A stretch of DNA of 37,680 nt from Acidimicrobiales bacterium. Its GTDB lineage: Bacteria > Actinomycetota > Acidimicrobiia > Acidimicrobiales > SZUA-35. Shown piece by piece: positions 1 through 8,126 of the stretch. The position numbers were made by a program, and so were the translations under genes. Numbering within the stretch: position 1 is the stretch's first letter; each line of letters begins with the position of its first letter. The notes below the pieces were generated by a model. It was given only the letters and a program-made list of their open reading frames with translations. It did no database searches and was not told where the DNA came from. The stretch lies in contig JAHEJO010000006.1 in NCBI GenBank assembly GCA_024638805.1, positions 1-37,680 of the forward strand, read 5' to 3'.

Positions 1-264
1 GTCCTGGGAACGAGCGTCGAGGCCGATCTTCCGCCGACCAGCGCAGCGCTGATCACCACCACGACCGAGGCGACCACCACCACCCAGGCGACCACCACGA
101 CGACCGAGGCGACCACCACCGCATCGCCAACGACTCGGCGTCCCACGACGACCCGTCGTCCCACCACCACAGCCCGGCCGACAACCACCACACCGGTCAC
201 GATTCCCGACGTCACATTCAGCCAACCCACCTGGGTCGGCACCGGCGCCGACACAACCCCCTGA
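1..264 (+). CDS. C-terminal part of Thr-rich, probably exported protein (partial)
   Basis: The reading frame is open from the window edge and ends in TGA at 262-264; the start lies outside. The visible 87 residues are very rich in threonine: runs of Thr broken by Glu-Ala or Gln-Ala, then Pro-Thr-Thr-Arg-Arg blocks, then a less biased tail with one Trp. Such stretches usually act as extended, often glycosylated stalks or linkers in exported or wall-associated actinobacterial proteins. No catalytic domain is visible here, so the function cannot be named. The Thr codons are mostly ACC/ACG, giving an imperfect DNA repeat. The gene converges on recO with only 26 bases between the two stop codons. 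Confidence 0.6.
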   Translation, partial: VLGTSVEADLPPTSAALITTTTEATTTTQATTTTTEATTTASPTTRRPTTTRRPTTTARPTTTTPVTIPDVTFSQPTWVGTGADTTP

Positions 265-290
265 GTTTGGGCGTTCACCGGGGCGGGCAC

Positions 291-1001
291 CTAGCGGAAC
301 GGCACCGCTGACTTGAGCCGACGCTCGAGATGTTGCTCCAGCAACTGGACGGCGAGGAACTCGGTCTGATCCGCGACATCGGCAGGAGTCTCAGCGAGCA
401 TTCGTCGCACCTCGCCTGCCAGAACAAGGCCGAGGGCGTGGCGGACCTCGGGTGTGATCGGTCTGCCGGCGCGGTGGTCGTCGCACAGCACGCCACCTTG
501 ATCGAGCGCGATCGCTTCAATCGGCTCGCTCTTTCCGCAGATCACGCACTCGTCGACTCGGGGTTGGATACCTTCCAGCATCAAGAGCTTGGCCACAAAG
601 GCCGGCAGAACGCTGTGATTGCCGCTACGGTCGAGCTCCTGCAACGCCCCGGTGAGCAAGTTGAAAATGCTGCGGTCGGGCCCACCTTCCTGAGTGGTGA
701 GTTCCACGGCCTCGAGCATTACCGCAGCCCGATGAAGCCGACCGGGATCGGACCGAAGATAGGTGAACCGAAACGCCGTTTCGACCTGGGTCACGATGTC
801 CAGGTTCCTGCCCTCGTAGAACTGGCCGTTGACCCAGGACATCGGCTCGAGTCGAGAGCCGAACTTCGAGCGCGTGCGCCGGATTCCCTTTGCGACCGCC
901 CGGATCTTGCCGTGACCAGCAGTGAAAAGCGTGATGATCCGGTCGGCTTCGCCCAGCTTGTGGGTGCGCAGTACAACACCCTCGTCTCGATACAGAGCCA
1001 C
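291..1001 (-). CDS. recO: DNA repair protein RecO
   Basis: RecO works in RecF-pathway recombinational repair, binding single-stranded DNA and helping RecR load RecA. The 236-residue product has the usual length. It opens with an OB-fold segment (LYRDEGVVLRTHKLGEADRI), has a helical middle, and carries a C-terminal zinc motif with C152, C155, C173 and H176 (CVIC then LCDDH). I chose the GTG at 999-1001 because family similarity begins exactly there; upstream in-frame residues belong to the shadow of uppS. The start is 7 bases after the uppS stop, so the two genes are probably co-transcribed and translationally coupled. No good Shine-Dalgarno is seen at the expected distance, which fits coupling. 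Confidence 0.93.
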   Translation of the reverse strand: MALYRDEGVVLRTHKLGEADRIITLFTAGHGKIRAVAKGIRRTRSKFGSRLEPMSWVNGQFYEGRNLDIVTQVETAFRFTYLRSDPGRLHRAAVMLEAVELTTQEGGPDRSIFNLLTGALQELDRSGNHSVLPAFVAKLLMLEGIQPRVDECVICGKSEPIEAIALDQGGVLCDDHRAGRPITPEVRHALGLVLAGEVRRMLAETPADVADQTEFLAVQLLEQHLERRLKSAVPFR

Positions 1002-1008
1002 CGTGGCG

Positions 1009-1710
1009 CTACAGCCCCCCGAAGCGACGATTCCGGCGCTGGAACTCCTCGACCGCTTCGTACATCTCCTTGCGGCCGAAATCGGGCCAATAGGCGTTGA
1101 CGAACACGAACTCTGCGTAGGCCGACTGCCATAGCAGGAAGTTGGAGACCCGGTGCTCTCCCGAGGTCCGCACCCAGAGGTCGACGTCGGGCATCGACGG
1201 GTCGTACATGCGGGCTGAGATCGCCGATTCGGTGGGCTCGACGGCGTCAGCGTTGAGCGCTTTGACGGCATCGACCAGCTCGGCACGACTGCCGTAGTTG
1301 AACGCGATGCTGAGCGTGAGCCTGGAGTTCTGCTCGGTCAGCACCTCGGACTCTTCGATACGGCGGAGCAACCGTCGTGGGATGCGCCAGTCCCGGCGCC
1401 CGACGAACTTGATCCGCACGCCCTTGTCGTTCAGTTCGTCCCGCCGGCGCAGAAGGAGTTGTTCGTTGAAGTTCATGAGATACCGCACCTCTGCGATGGG
1501 GCGGCGCCAATTCTCGGTGCTGAACGCATACACCGTAAGCCACGAGATCTCGAGCTCGAGCGCAGCGTCCACGGTGTCGACCAATGCCTGCTCTCCGGCT
1601 GCGTGGCCCTCGGTTCGAGCCAAGTTTCGCTCCGACGCCCACCGGCCGTTTCCGTCCATCACACAGGCAACATGGGTTGGGACCCGTGTCGGATCGATCA
1701 CATCCTGCAC
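1009..1710 (-). CDS. uppS: Isoprenyl transferase (undecaprenyl diphosphate synthase family)
   Basis: This cis-prenyltransferase condenses isopentenyl diphosphate onto an allylic diphosphate to make the polyprenyl lipid carrier for peptidoglycan and wall polysaccharides. The 233 residues carry the family signatures: the phosphate-binding VMDGNGRWA motif with the catalytic Asp at position 19, YAFSTENWRRP in the first third, and RTSGEHRVSNFLLWQ plus YAEFVF near the C-terminus. Its length is normal for bacterial UppS. It lies 9 bases downstream of the RDD gene and 7 bases upstream of recO, so the three form a leftward operon. The uppS-recO pairing recurs in other actinobacteria. Whether the product is the long (C55) or a shorter chain cannot be told from sequence. 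Confidence 0.95.
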   Translation of the reverse strand: MQDVIDPTRVPTHVACVMDGNGRWASERNLARTEGHAAGEQALVDTVDAALELEISWLTVYAFSTENWRRPIAEVRYLMNFNEQLLLRRRDELNDKGVRIKFVGRRDWRIPRRLLRRIEESEVLTEQNSRLTLSIAFNYGSRAELVDAVKALNADAVEPTESAISARMYDPSMPDVDLWVRTSGEHRVSNFLLWQSAYAEFVFVNAYWPDFGRKEMYEAVEEFQRRNRRFGGL

Positions 1711-1719
1711 CGTATCGGA

Positions 1720-2907
1720 TCAGGCGTTCTGGCTGTCCTCGATCGGTGTCCAGCCCCGGGATGGGTCGTGGCGAAGCCATCTCCTGCCTTCGACATCCCA
1801 GAACAGCCATGCTGCCCACTGCTCGTTCCACACCGGTTCTCCCCGCGGAGCGCCCTGTGTCGGTTCCGAGACCTGGGCCTCGACCTTCACGGGTCTGGGC
1901 CCGCGATCGGTGGACGGCTCCGGCGTCCAGACCGGTGCTTCCTTGGCCTCGGGGAAGTGCCAGGCAGCCGCATGGCTGGCGGTCGGCAGCTCCGGTTCCT
2001 GTGCCTCACCTTCGACGCCTTGTGGCCGCCACCCGAAAGCGCTGCCCGTCCTGGCTTCGTGTTCTTCCAACGACTCCACGAACACACTCGAGAGCGTGGC
2101 ACCCTCGCCCACGGGCAGGTCACCCGAGGTCGTCGACGAGTCAACGGTTTCCTCGAGGTCGAGTACCGGATAGTCGCCCTCGCCGGTCGGTGTGGACGCC
2201 GCCAGTGCCTGCTCCACATCGACCGTCGTGGTGATGGCGGTCACCACCGGTGGCGGCGGGACCTCGGACGCTTCGACGCTGGCCGAACCCTTCGTGTCGC
2301 TCGTCTCGGACTCAGCGGGAGGTGCGTCAGCAGAGCCCTCGGCACCCGGTTCGTGCACAGATGCGTCGACGACCATCGTGTCGGCGCTCAAGTCGCCGAG
2401 CCGCTGATGCCGCTCGTTGCGGGCGGCAACGATCCAGCCGAGCAGGCCCGGGACGATGTAGGGGAACAGATCGACCGAGCCGACGAGATAGCGGCGTACA
2501 TAGCTGTCCAGTGGTGGCTTGTCGCCCTTGACGTCGGTGACTTTCAGGTTGAACATCCTGTGACCGACCGACCAGCCGGTGTTGGCCGGTACCAGCACCC
2601 AGGCGATCAACGAGAACATGATGAGCGACAGGACGCCGAGCACGAGGCCGCGCCCGTGGAGCGAGTAGTAGTAGTCGCCGATAGTCGTGCCGAAGTTGAC
2701 TCCCTCGTCGATGCGTTCCAGCGAGGCACGCTGGAAATCGGAGTAGATCGGTTGACCCTCTGGGTTCCGTTGTGCGATCTCGAACCGAACGGTCAAGCGG
2801 TACAGAACCAGACCCCAGATCAGGAGAACCAGAAACAGATCGATTGCTGACGCCGCGATCCGACGGGGCAGCACGCTGGTCTGGGGATCTGTGAGCACAG
2901 TCCTCAT
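1720..2907 (-). CDS. RDD-family membrane protein with long acidic tail
   Basis: The N-terminal ~160 residues form an RDD domain: an Arg-Arg start (LPRRIAASAIDLFLVLLIWG), a second hydrophobic segment around residues 88-108, the SVGHRMFNLKV motif, and a third segment ending near NERHQRLGDLSADTMVV. RDD proteins are small membrane proteins, some linked to ion exchange, but no general function is settled. Residues ~175-350 are a Pro/Glu/Ser/Thr-rich, probably disordered cytoplasmic region. The last ~40 residues are Trp-rich (EQWAAWLFWDVEGRRW) and resemble the DUF2510 type of small C-terminal module. The start is ATG 2905-2907. It is the first gene of the leftward operon with uppS and recO and is divergent from glyS. 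Confidence 0.8.
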   Translation of the reverse strand: MRTVLTDPQTSVLPRRIAASAIDLFLVLLIWGLVLYRLTVRFEIAQRNPEGQPIYSDFQRASLERIDEGVNFGTTIGDYYYSLHGRGLVLGVLSLIMFSLIAWVLVPANTGWSVGHRMFNLKVTDVKGDKPPLDSYVRRYLVGSVDLFPYIVPGLLGWIVAARNERHQRLGDLSADTMVVDASVHEPGAEGSADAPPAESETSDTKGSASVEASEVPPPPVVTAITTTVDVEQALAASTPTGEGDYPVLDLEETVDSSTTSGDLPVGEGATLSSVFVESLEEHEARTGSAFGWRPQGVEGEAQEPELPTASHAAAWHFPEAKEAPVWTPEPSTDRGPRPVKVEAQVSEPTQGAPRGEPVWNEQWAAWLFWDVEGRRWLRHDPSRGWTPIEDSQNA

Positions 2908-2950
2908 TGTGCCAATGTTCTGCGCCGAATGTTTGGATTTGCGGCCTCAA

Positions 2951-3006
2951 GAGCACAGGTCATTGTCCCTCGGAGCACAGGTCATTGTCCCTCGGAGCAC
3001 AGGTCG
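2951..3006. repeat. 22-bp tandem repeat, about 2.5 copies, upstream of glyS
   Basis: A 22-bp unit beginning GAGCACAGGTCATTGTCC occurs at 2951-2972 and 2973-2994 without mismatch, followed by a partial third copy at 2995-3006. It lies in the 122-bp gap between the divergent RDD and glyS genes. A -35-like TTGTCC inside the second copy (2985-2990) is 17 bp from a weak -10-like TTATCC (3008-3013), so the duplication may have copied promoter or operator sequence. The promoter assignment is inference. Confidence 0.85.
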
Positions 3007-3029
3007 TTTATCCCGTTAGCCTTTCGGCC

Positions 3030-4349
3030 ATGTCCGATGGTGCGTCGCCTCAGCCGGAGTTGTTCGACCATGTCGTGAATCTGTGCAAACGTCGGGGTTT
3101 CGTGTTCCCGTCGGCTGAGATCTACGGCGGTTTCCGGTCCACCTACGACTACGGACCGGTGGGCGTGCTGATGCTGCGAAACGTCAAGGACGCATGGTGG
3201 CGGTCGATCGTGCAGCGGCGTCATGACGTGGTTGGGCTCGATGCGTCGATTCTGGGGCCACCGCAGGTCTGGGAGGCTTCGGGTCATCTGACCAACTTCA
3301 CCGATCCTCTGGTCGATTGCAGGGAATGTGGTCAACGTTTTCGTGAGGACAGCCTCGAGTCCGGTGACGTGTGCCCACACTGTGGCGCGGAGAAGTCCTT
3401 CACCGAAGCTCGCCAGTTCAACCTGATGTTCAAAACGCAGGCCGGCCCGGTTTCCGGTGCCGATGCGTATCTGCGACCCGAAACAGCGCAGGGGATGTTC
3501 ATCAACTTCGCCAATGTGCAGTTCACCAGCCGCAAGAAACCTCCATTCGGGATCGCCCAGATCGGAAAGAGCTTCCGGAACGAGATCACACCAGGAAACT
3601 TCGTGTTCCGGACCCGAGAGTTCGAGCAGATGGAGATGGAGTACTTCGTCCCACCCGACGAAGCGCAGAAATGGTATGACTACTGGTGCGGTGAGCGCCT
3701 GGACTGGTATGTCGAGCTGGGGATCGATCCCGGTCTGCTCCGCCTGCGTCCCCACGGCGACGACGAACTCAGTCACTATTCCTCCGAGACCAGTGACGTC
3801 GAGTTCCTCTTTCCGTGGGGCTGGGGTGAGTTGGAGGGCATCGCGAACCGTGGCGACTACGACCTGATCCAGCATGCCGACCATTCAGGTCACCGGCTGG
3901 ACTTCTTCGACCAGGCGACGAACACCCGCTATGTCCCCCACGTGATCGAACCAGCGGCCGGTGCCACCCGTGCCATGATGGCGTTTCTCATCGCCGGCTA
4001 TCGCACCGAGATGGTGCGTGATGAAGAACGGACCGTCCTCGGTCTACACCCGCGGATCGCACCTTTCGTTGCCGCCGTATTGCCGTTGTCCCGCAAAGCT
4101 GAACTCATCGAGCCCGCCCAGAAGTTGTTTTCCGAGCTGGCCGAACACTTCAACACCGATTTCGACGAGACCCAGGCGATCGGCAAGCGGTACCGGCGGC
4201 AGGACGAGATCGGCACGCCGTATTGCGTCACCTACGATTTCGATTCCCTCGACGATGGGGCGGTCACGATCCGCGACCGCGACACGATGGATCAGGTGCG
4301 GATTCCGCTCGCCGGTGTCGTCCCCTGGATCCAGGCCAAACTCGTCTGA
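3030..4349 (+). CDS. glyS: Glycyl-tRNA synthetase, alpha2 type
   Basis: A class II aminoacyl-tRNA synthetase that charges tRNA-Gly. The 439-residue single-chain form is the dimeric type of actinobacteria, archaea and eukaryotes, not the alpha2beta2 GlyQ/GlyS type. Visible features are the N-terminal FPSAEIYGGFRSTYDYGPVG, a CxxC...CxxC segment (CRECG and CPHCG) between residues ~105 and 130, class II motif 2 (GKSFRNEITPGNFVFRTREF), and a C-terminal anticodon-binding domain. I placed the start at ATG 3030, where family similarity begins; the reading frame stays open upstream but only across the repeat region. dnaG follows 72 bases later on the same strand. Confidence 0.95.
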   Translation: MSDGASPQPELFDHVVNLCKRRGFVFPSAEIYGGFRSTYDYGPVGVLMLRNVKDAWWRSIVQRRHDVVGLDASILGPPQVWEASGHLTNFTDPLVDCRECGQRFREDSLESGDVCPHCGAEKSFTEARQFNLMFKTQAGPVSGADAYLRPETAQGMFINFANVQFTSRKKPPFGIAQIGKSFRNEITPGNFVFRTREFEQMEMEYFVPPDEAQKWYDYWCGERLDWYVELGIDPGLLRLRPHGDDELSHYSSETSDVEFLFPWGWGELEGIANRGDYDLIQHADHSGHRLDFFDQATNTRYVPHVIEPAAGATRAMMAFLIAGYRTEMVRDEERTVLGLHPRIAPFVAAVLPLSRKAELIEPAQKLFSELAEHFNTDFDETQAIGKRYRRQDEIGTPYCVTYDFDSLDDGAVTIRDRDTMDQVRIPLAGVVPWIQAKLV

Positions 4350-4421
4350 CTCGACGGCGCAGTCGGCGGCCTGTACTGCGATCACGCCTGGCCACCGCGT
4401 CCGTGGTCGTATCCTGGTCGT

Positions 4422-6284
4422 GTGGGGATTCTGGATGAGGACCTTGAACGGGTCCGCAACGAGAGCGACATCGTCCAGGTCATCAGCGGTTACACCCAGC
4501 TCAGACGGGTCGGCACCCGGTTCACCGGTCTGTGTCCGTTCCACAACGAGCGCTCCGGGTCGTTCTCGGTCAATGCTGAGCAGAACCTCTATTACTGCTT
4601 CGGGTGCCACGCCAAGGGTGACGTCATCACCTTCGTTCGAGAGAAGGAGGGATTGGATTTTGTCGGAGCTGTCGAATGGTTGGCCCAGAAGCTCGGAATC
4701 GAGCTGCGCTACACCCAGGCAGGTCAAGGCAGGGAACGAAAACGACGATCGGAGCTGCAGGATCTGATCGGACGGGCCGCCCACTGGTACCACAAACTGC
4801 TTCTCGACAGTCCTGATGCTGCTGCGGCCCGCTCCTATCTCAGGACTCGCGGCTTCACCGGCGACCTCGTGCGGGACTTCCAGATCGGTTGGGCACCCGA
4901 TGATTGGGATGCTCTCGCCCGTTACTTGAACGCTTCGAACCGAGACTTCGTCGATTCGGGGTTGGGACTGGTCAATCGCCGTAACCGGCAACAGGACTGG
5001 TTCCGCGGTCGGATTCTGTTTCCGATCGCCGACGTGCAGGGCCATCCGATCGGTTTCGGTGGTCGGCTCCTTCCGGGCGCCGAGGGCGCAAAGTACATCA
5101 ACAGCAAGGACTCGGTGGTCTACAACAAGAGTGCGGTCCTCTACGGGCTCGACCGGGCCAAGAGCAGCATTGTGAACGCCGCGGAGGTGGTGATCTGCGA
5201 GGGTTACACCGACGTGATCGGGTATCACCTCGCTGGAGTGCCCAGGGCGGTCGCGACCTGCGGGACAGCGCTCACCGAGGAGCACGTCCGGCTCCTGACC
5301 AAATTCGCCAACCGCGTCGTGCTCAGCTTCGACAGTGACAAGGCCGGACAGAACGCAGCCGCCCGCTTCTATGAGTGGGAGCGGAAGTACAACCTCGATG
5401 TGCGGGTCGTCGACTTGCCCGACGGCGCCGATCCGGGAGATCTGGCGCTCACCGATCCCAAACGTTTGGCCGACACCGTGGCCGCGGCCCGCCCATTCCT
5501 GGAGTTCCGAGTCAACCGTGTGCTGGGTGCTGCGATGACCGACACGGTCGAAGGCCGGGCCCGCGCCGCCGAGGCGGCGCTGGACGTTGTCAGCGAACAC
5601 CCCGATCCCCTGGTGCAGGATGCCTATGCCCTCCAGATCGCCGACCACACTCGGATGGCACCTGAAACGATTCGTGCGATGCTCGCCACCCCACGGCCGC
5701 ATGTGGGATCGCAGCGACGGTCGGCCCGATCAGTGCCCAACAGTCCCGACGGTCGCTGGCCACCGGACGGCTCGGTCCGTACCGATCAGGCTTCTCGTGT
5801 TGCAGGGCCGGTCGGCGCGGTGCGGCTACCCGGGCAGACGCGCCCTCCCGCGGCGGAGATCGCAGCACTGCAGCTCGCCGTGCACGCACCGGACGGGATC
5901 GGACGGTACGTCGTGGCCGACGTGTTCTCCAACGATCGCCTGGCCGAGCTGTTCGCCCTGCTGATCGACCATGGTGACGTGACCGCCGCGATTGCCCAGG
6001 CGGATGGGGAGGACGCCGACCTGCTGTACCGACTGGCGGTCGGATCGGCTGACACCGATCCCCTCGATGTCGCTTGCCGGCTCTGGACCCGGTTCATCGA
6101 GGCGCAGCGACACGACCGTTTGCGGCGGCCGCTGGAGGGTTTCGAAGCCGAATCGAGCGAGTTGGTTGCCGAGATGAGGTGGTTCCAGGAAACCCTGGAG
6201 GCATTGCAGGACCCCGGTTCGCAGGAAGTGACCGTCGGCGAGTTGCTAGCGTGGGTCACAACAGCACCGAAGGAGGTCGACTGA
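4422..6284 (+). CDS. dnaG: DNA primase DnaG
   Basis: Primase makes the RNA primers for chromosome replication. The 620 residues show the N-terminal CHC2 zinc-binding domain with C38, H41, C59 and C62 (CPFH and CFGC), the central catalytic core, and a TOPRIM fold with the acidic [12 protein letters not shown] motif and SFDSDKAGQ motif around residues 260-310. A less conserved Pro/Arg-rich linker at ~425-470 leads to a C-terminal helicase-interaction domain. The start is GTG 4422-4424, which places similarity at residue 1. Only 5 bases separate its stop from the rpoD start, so dnaG and rpoD form one operon resembling the macromolecular-synthesis operon but without rpsU. Confidence 0.95.
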   Translation: MGILDEDLERVRNESDIVQVISGYTQLRRVGTRFTGLCPFHNERSGSFSVNAEQNLYYCFGCHAKGDVITFVREKEGLDFVGAVEWLAQKLGIELRYTQAGQGRERKRRSELQDLIGRAAHWYHKLLLDSPDAAAARSYLRTRGFTGDLVRDFQIGWAPDDWDALARYLNASNRDFVDSGLGLVNRRNRQQDWFRGRILFPIADVQGHPIGFGGRLLPGAEGAKYINSKDSVVYNKSAVLYGLDRAKSSIVNAAEVVICEGYTDVIGYHLAGVPRAVATCGTALTEEHVRLLTKFANRVVLSFDSDKAGQNAAARFYEWERKYNLDVRVVDLPDGADPGDLALTDPKRLADTVAAARPFLEFRVNRVLGAAMTDTVEGRARAAEAALDVVSEHPDPLVQDAYALQIADHTRMAPETIRAMLATPRPHVGSQRRSARSVPNSPDGRWPPDGSVRTDQASRVAGPVGAVRLPGQTRPPAAEIAALQLAVHAPDGIGRYVVADVFSNDRLAELFALLIDHGDVTAAIAQADGEDADLLYRLAVGSADTDPLDVACRLWTRFIEAQRHDRLRRPLEGFEAESSELVAEMRWFQETLEALQDPGSQEVTVGELLAWVTTAPKEVD

Positions 6285-6289
6285 TCACA

Positions 6290-7513
6290 ATGCAAGCCGC
6301 GTCCCGAGGCTCCCTTTTCAGCGAGGAGCATCGCGATCGGTTGCACTTGCGCGCCAAGGCGGGTCGCTCGCTCACCCCTGACGATGTCGTCGAGGTGATG
6401 CACAACATCGAGTTGACACCTGAGTTGCTTTCCGAGATCGAATCCTTCCTGTCCGAGAACAAGATCCCCTTCGACCACGATGAGGTGGAGGAGAGCGTCG
6501 CCACCGAGCCCGTCGGTGCAAGTGGCCGGCGGCGTCGCCGGCCCGATTCGGCGGTCATCGCCGCTCAAGCGGTCGCTCGGGCGTCGGCTTCCTCGGACCC
6601 GGTGCGCATGTATCTCAAGGAGATCGGGCGCGTGCCGCTCCTGGGTGCCGACGAAGAGGTCTCACTGGCCAAGCGGATCGAACAGGGAGCCGAGGAGTCC
6701 AGAAAGCAAGCCGAGCTGGTCATGTCCGGTGAATGGGATCTGCTCGAGCCCGGTGATCGGCGTCGGATCCGACGGGTCGTTGCCGATGGTGAACAGGCTC
6801 GCAACGATCTGACAGCGGCCAACCTGCGGCTCGTCGTCTCGATCGCCAAGCGGTACACCGGCCGTGGTGTTGCGATGCTCGATCTGATCCAGGAAGGCAA
6901 CCTTGGTCTGATGCGGGCGGTGCAGAAGTTCGACTACGCCCGGGGCTTCAAATTCTCCACCTACGCGACCTGGTGGATTCGCCAGGCGATCACCCGGGCG
7001 ATCGCCGACCAGTCGCGCACGATCCGGGTGCCGGTCCACATGGTGGAATCCATGAACCGCGTCATCCGGACACAGCGGGCGCTGAACCAGAAGCTCGAGC
7101 GAGATCCCACCTTGGTCGAGATCGCCAGAGATGTGGACATGACACCCGAACGGGTCGAGGAGATCCTGCGTATCGCCCGTCAGGAGGCGTTCAGCCTCGA
7201 TACGCCGGTCGGCGACGAGGATGCCTCGTCCATGGCCGACTTCATCCCGGACAAAGGGGCCGCACCGGTTGACGTCGCCGCCCGGCATTTGTTGGCGACC
7301 GCGGTCTCGGAGGTGATGAAGGAGCTGTCGGAACGAGAGGCCGAGGTGGTCAAGCTCCGCTTCGGTATCGACGACGGGCAACCCCGGACACTGGAGGAGG
7401 TCGGGCGCGAGTTCGGCGTGACGCGCGAACGGATTCGCCAGATCGAGAACAAGACCCTCGCCAAACTGCGGCATCCACTCCGCTCCGAGAAGCTACGCGG
7501 GTACCTGGATTAG
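6290..7513 (+). CDS. rpoD: Principal sigma-70 factor
   Basis: This directs RNA polymerase to housekeeping promoters. From ATG 6290 the product is 407 residues. It has a short region 1.1-like N-terminus ([20 protein letters not shown]), region 1.2 ([17 protein letters not shown]), region 2 with [28 protein letters not shown] and [17 protein letters not shown], region 3, and region 4 with [21 protein letters not shown]. The complete set of regions marks it as the primary sigma rather than a group 3 or 4 factor. An AGGAGG at 6271-6276 lies about 13 bases before the ATG, longer than ideal, but no better start is present. It is the promoter-distal gene of the dnaG-rpoD operon. Confidence 0.93.
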   Translation: MQAASRGSLFSEEHRDRLHLRAKAGRSLTPDDVVEVMHNIELTPELLSEIESFLSENKIPFDHDEVEESVATEPVGASGRRRRRPDSAVIAAQAVARASASSDPVRMYLKEIGRVPLLGADEEVSLAKRIEQGAEESRKQAELVMSGEWDLLEPGDRRRIRRVVADGEQARNDLTAANLRLVVSIAKRYTGRGVAMLDLIQEGNLGLMRAVQKFDYARGFKFSTYATWWIRQAITRAIADQSRTIRVPVHMVESMNRVIRTQRALNQKLERDPTLVEIARDVDMTPERVEEILRIARQEAFSLDTPVGDEDASSMADFIPDKGAAPVDVAARHLLATAVSEVMKELSEREAEVVKLRFGIDDGQPRTLEEVGREFGVTRERIRQIENKTLAKLRHPLRSEKLRGYLD

Positions 7514-7530
7514 CTCGGTTCGGGTGCCGT

Positions 7531-7558
7531 CGGTCGAGGCTGGCTCTTTCGTCGACCG
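7531..7558. terminator. Candidate hairpin between rpoD and tRNA-Met
   Basis: CGGTCGA (7531-7537) and TCGACCG (7552-7558) form a 7-bp stem around a 14-base loop. It sits 17 bases after the rpoD stop and just before the 3' end of the oppositely oriented tRNA-Met gene. It could end transcription from either side. No U-tract is evident, which is common in GC-rich actinobacteria. Confidence 0.4.
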
Positions 7559-7566
7559 CGGCTCTG

Positions 7567-7639
7567 TGGGGCGGGTGGGGTTCGAACCCACGACCAAAGC
7601 ATTATGAGTGCCGTGCTCTAACCACTGAGCTACCGCCCC
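7567..7639 (-). tRNA. tRNA-Met (CAT), elongator type
   Basis: On the minus strand the cloverleaf folds with acceptor GGGGCGG/CCGCCCC, D-stem GCTC/GAGC, T-stem GTGGG/CCCAC with loop TTCGAAC, and an anticodon loop CTCATAA giving CAT. The CACTCATAATG anticodon arm matches elongator tRNA-Met more than initiator tRNA; a tRNA-Ile with modified CAT cannot be fully excluded. The outermost pair of the anticodon stem is a C-U mismatch. The 3' CCA is not encoded. Confidence 0.9.
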
Positions 7640-7672
7640 GTGGTAGTTCGACGGGTGGCCTTGTAGTTCTCG

Positions 7673-7745
7673 CTCCGGGGGTGGGGCTCGAACCCACGAC
7701 AAACCGATTAACAGTCGGTTGCTCTGCCAACTGAGCTACCCCGGA
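7673..7745 (-). tRNA. tRNA-Asn (GTT)
   Basis: The minus-strand sequence folds as a canonical 73-base tRNA: acceptor TCCGGGG/CCCCGGA, D-stem GCTC/GAGC, anticodon stem CCGA(C)/(A)TCGG with loop CTGTTAA giving anticodon GTT, and T-stem GTGGG/CCCAC with loop TTCGAGC. The discriminator is G, as usual for tRNA-Asn. The CCA end is not encoded. It lies 33 bases upstream of tRNA-Met on the same strand and is probably co-transcribed with it. Confidence 0.93.
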
Positions 7746-8126
7746 TGGACCACATGAGCCTAACAACTCCACCTCTGGATCGGCTCCGATTCGGACAGGC
7801 CGAGGCGCAGAGCTCAGCGACCGAGAATGGATTTCGGCTCGCGCAGGCCCAACCTCAGAACGTGTACGGCGGGAAGCGTACCAGCCGGAGGCAGTACGCC
7901 GAGGAGATCGTCGGCCACCGCACGGATCGTCGCGTCGTCGTCTGACGTGGGTGCCGGTGTCGTGGGTAGTTACCCAATCGCCGATGAACGACCGCAGACG
8001 CTCGGCATCGCGTGGCACGAGCCGTTGCTTGAACCAGCCCAGCCGCAGTGACAGTGCTGCTGGAGTCGGGCTCGGCTGGGTGACCGTCAAGCAGGGAGGG
8101 AAGGTCGACTGGCTACATTGCCGAGC
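7746..8126. other. 381-base gap between tRNA-Asn and P450 gene
   Basis: No intact gene can be called here. The stretch contains a minus-strand sequence with coding-like codon use split between two frames (described as a possible pseudogene at 7814-8090), and the upstream region of the P450 gene. No convincing -35/-10 pair, riboswitch or repeat is seen. Confidence 0.5.
7814..8090 (-). pseudogene. Possible small frameshifted gene, function unknown
   Basis: One minus-strand frame from a TTG at 8088-8090 reads a plausible protein segment (RLGWFKQRLVPRDAERLRSF, then IGDWVTTHDTGT). It then degrades into Arg-rich noise. The next frame takes over with DDDATIRAVADDLLGVLPP and ends LREPKSILGR before TGA at 7814-7816. 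Both pieces have G/C-biased third positions. Removing one base from the GGG at 7949-7951 would join them into about 91 residues. There is no clear ribosome binding site and I recognise no family. It may be a broken gene, a sequencing indel, or chance. Confidence 0.3.

Noticed and set aside
1459-2850. 463-codon plus-strand open frame
   Set aside because: It is antisense to uppS and the RDD gene, with no recognisable motif.
2951-3006. CRISPR-like repeat
   Set aside because: The 22-bp copies are directly adjacent with no spacers and no cas genes are present.
4044-5702. 552-codon open frame on the minus strand
   Set aside because: It is fully antisense to glyS and dnaG and shows no family motif; it is a codon-bias shadow.
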